Assembly: GCA_030631385.1 (NCBI GenBank)
Contig: DAOVLG010000142.1
Location: 1-5,746, forward strand
DNA from: Candidatus Coatesiibacteriota bacterium
GTDB taxonomy: Bacteria > RBG-13-66-14
Length of the DNA: 5,746 bases
Reading direction: 5' to 3'
The position numbers and the translations under genes are program-made. The number at the start of each line of letters is the position of its first letter. Position 1 is the stretch's first letter. Positions 5,586 to 5,746 of this stretch are shown piece by piece. The notes below the pieces were generated by a model. That model was not told the origin of the DNA. It ran no database searches and saw nothing but the letters and a program-made list of their open reading frames with translations.

Positions 5586-5591
5586 CCCCGG
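5569..5591. promoter_or_regulatory. Palindrome covering the -10 box (operator or terminator)
   Basis: GGGGATT (5572-5578) and AATCCCC (5583-5589) are perfect arms around CTAA, extended by CC (5569-5570) and GG (5590-5591) with one bulged G. The -10 hexamer spans the loop and right arm. It could be a repressor site or a stem that ends TPR transcription. No U-run follows directly, so an operator role is at least as likely. Both are inferences. Confidence 0.5.
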
Positions 5592-5599
5592 TAGATTGA

Positions 5600-5622
5600 G
5601 GAAACGCACGTTCCCTTTTTTT
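5600..5622 (+). terminator. Weak hairpin with T-run in the glutamine synthetase leader
   Basis: GGAA (5600-5603) can pair with TTCC (5611-5614), followed closely by seven T (5616-5622). The stem is only four to five pairs, so this is a poor terminator on its own. It may help end TPR transcription or act as an attenuator in the leader. Confidence 0.25.
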
Positions 5623-5642
5623 ACCCACACCGGGAGTTGGGT

Positions 5643-5746
5643 ATGTACAGGTTCGACTTCACCAATGAGACCACGGCCGAGGAGATCCGCAACCGCTTCG
5701 AGGAGGAGGAGATCACCACCGTGGACCTCAAGTACGTGGACATTCC
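5643..5746 (+). CDS. Probable glutamine synthetase (glnA-like), N-terminal fragment
   Basis: Only 34 complete codons are present and the frame is open to the window end. The start is supported by GGGAG (5632-5636) six bases before the ATG and by the promoter at 5556. A short helix rich in Glu (TAEEIRNRFEEEE) leads into ITTVDLKYVDIP. This resembles the N-terminal beta-grasp entry of glutamine synthetases, where a helix is followed by a VDLRFTD-like strand. The enzyme would join ammonia to glutamate with ATP in the cytoplasm. The catalytic domain lies outside the window, so the call rests on a short motif and could be wrong. Confidence 0.55.
   Translation, partial: MYRFDFTNETTAEEIRNRFEEEEITTVDLKYVDI

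Overview
The window looks like chromosomal sequence from a bacterium with a moderately GC-rich genome. It carries a lipobox lipoprotein, an envelope-type beta-propeller protein, a membrane-anchored TPR protein and textbook sigma70-type promoters (TTGACA with TATACT or TAAAAT). The envelope genes would suit a diderm, possibly uncultured, lineage, but nothing here fixes the phylum.

Left part (1-1779, minus strand). A small two-helix lipoprotein (215-568) has its first codons and whole leader duplicated 546 bp away at 1-113. A paralogue therefore starts at base 22 and runs off the left edge. Upstream is a 337-residue signal-peptide or anchored beta-propeller-like protein (700-1713), whose start I move inward from the longest reading frame.

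Centre (1714-4100). A divergent intergenic region holds one strong promoter for each direction plus inverted repeats. Rightward follows a likely two-gene serine module: a class V PLP aminotransferase (1980-3056), then a short 3-phosphoglycerate dehydrogenase, SerA (3139-4047), ending at a clear intrinsic terminator (4074-4100). Together they could turn 3-phosphoglycerate into phosphoserine; no phosphatase (serB) is in the window.

Right part (4101-5746, plus strand). A separate extended -10 promoter drives a membrane-anchored TPR protein (4169-5545). Its C-terminal half contains four 120-bp repeats that are very similar at DNA level. Next is a promoter whose -10 box lies inside a palindrome, then the first 34 codons of a probable glutamine synthetase (5643 to the window end).

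I see no CRISPR array, tRNA, rRNA, transposase or phage gene. I found no convincing new multi-gene system. The most notable items are the lipoprotein head duplication, the TPR repeat expansion and the promoter-overlapping palindromes.
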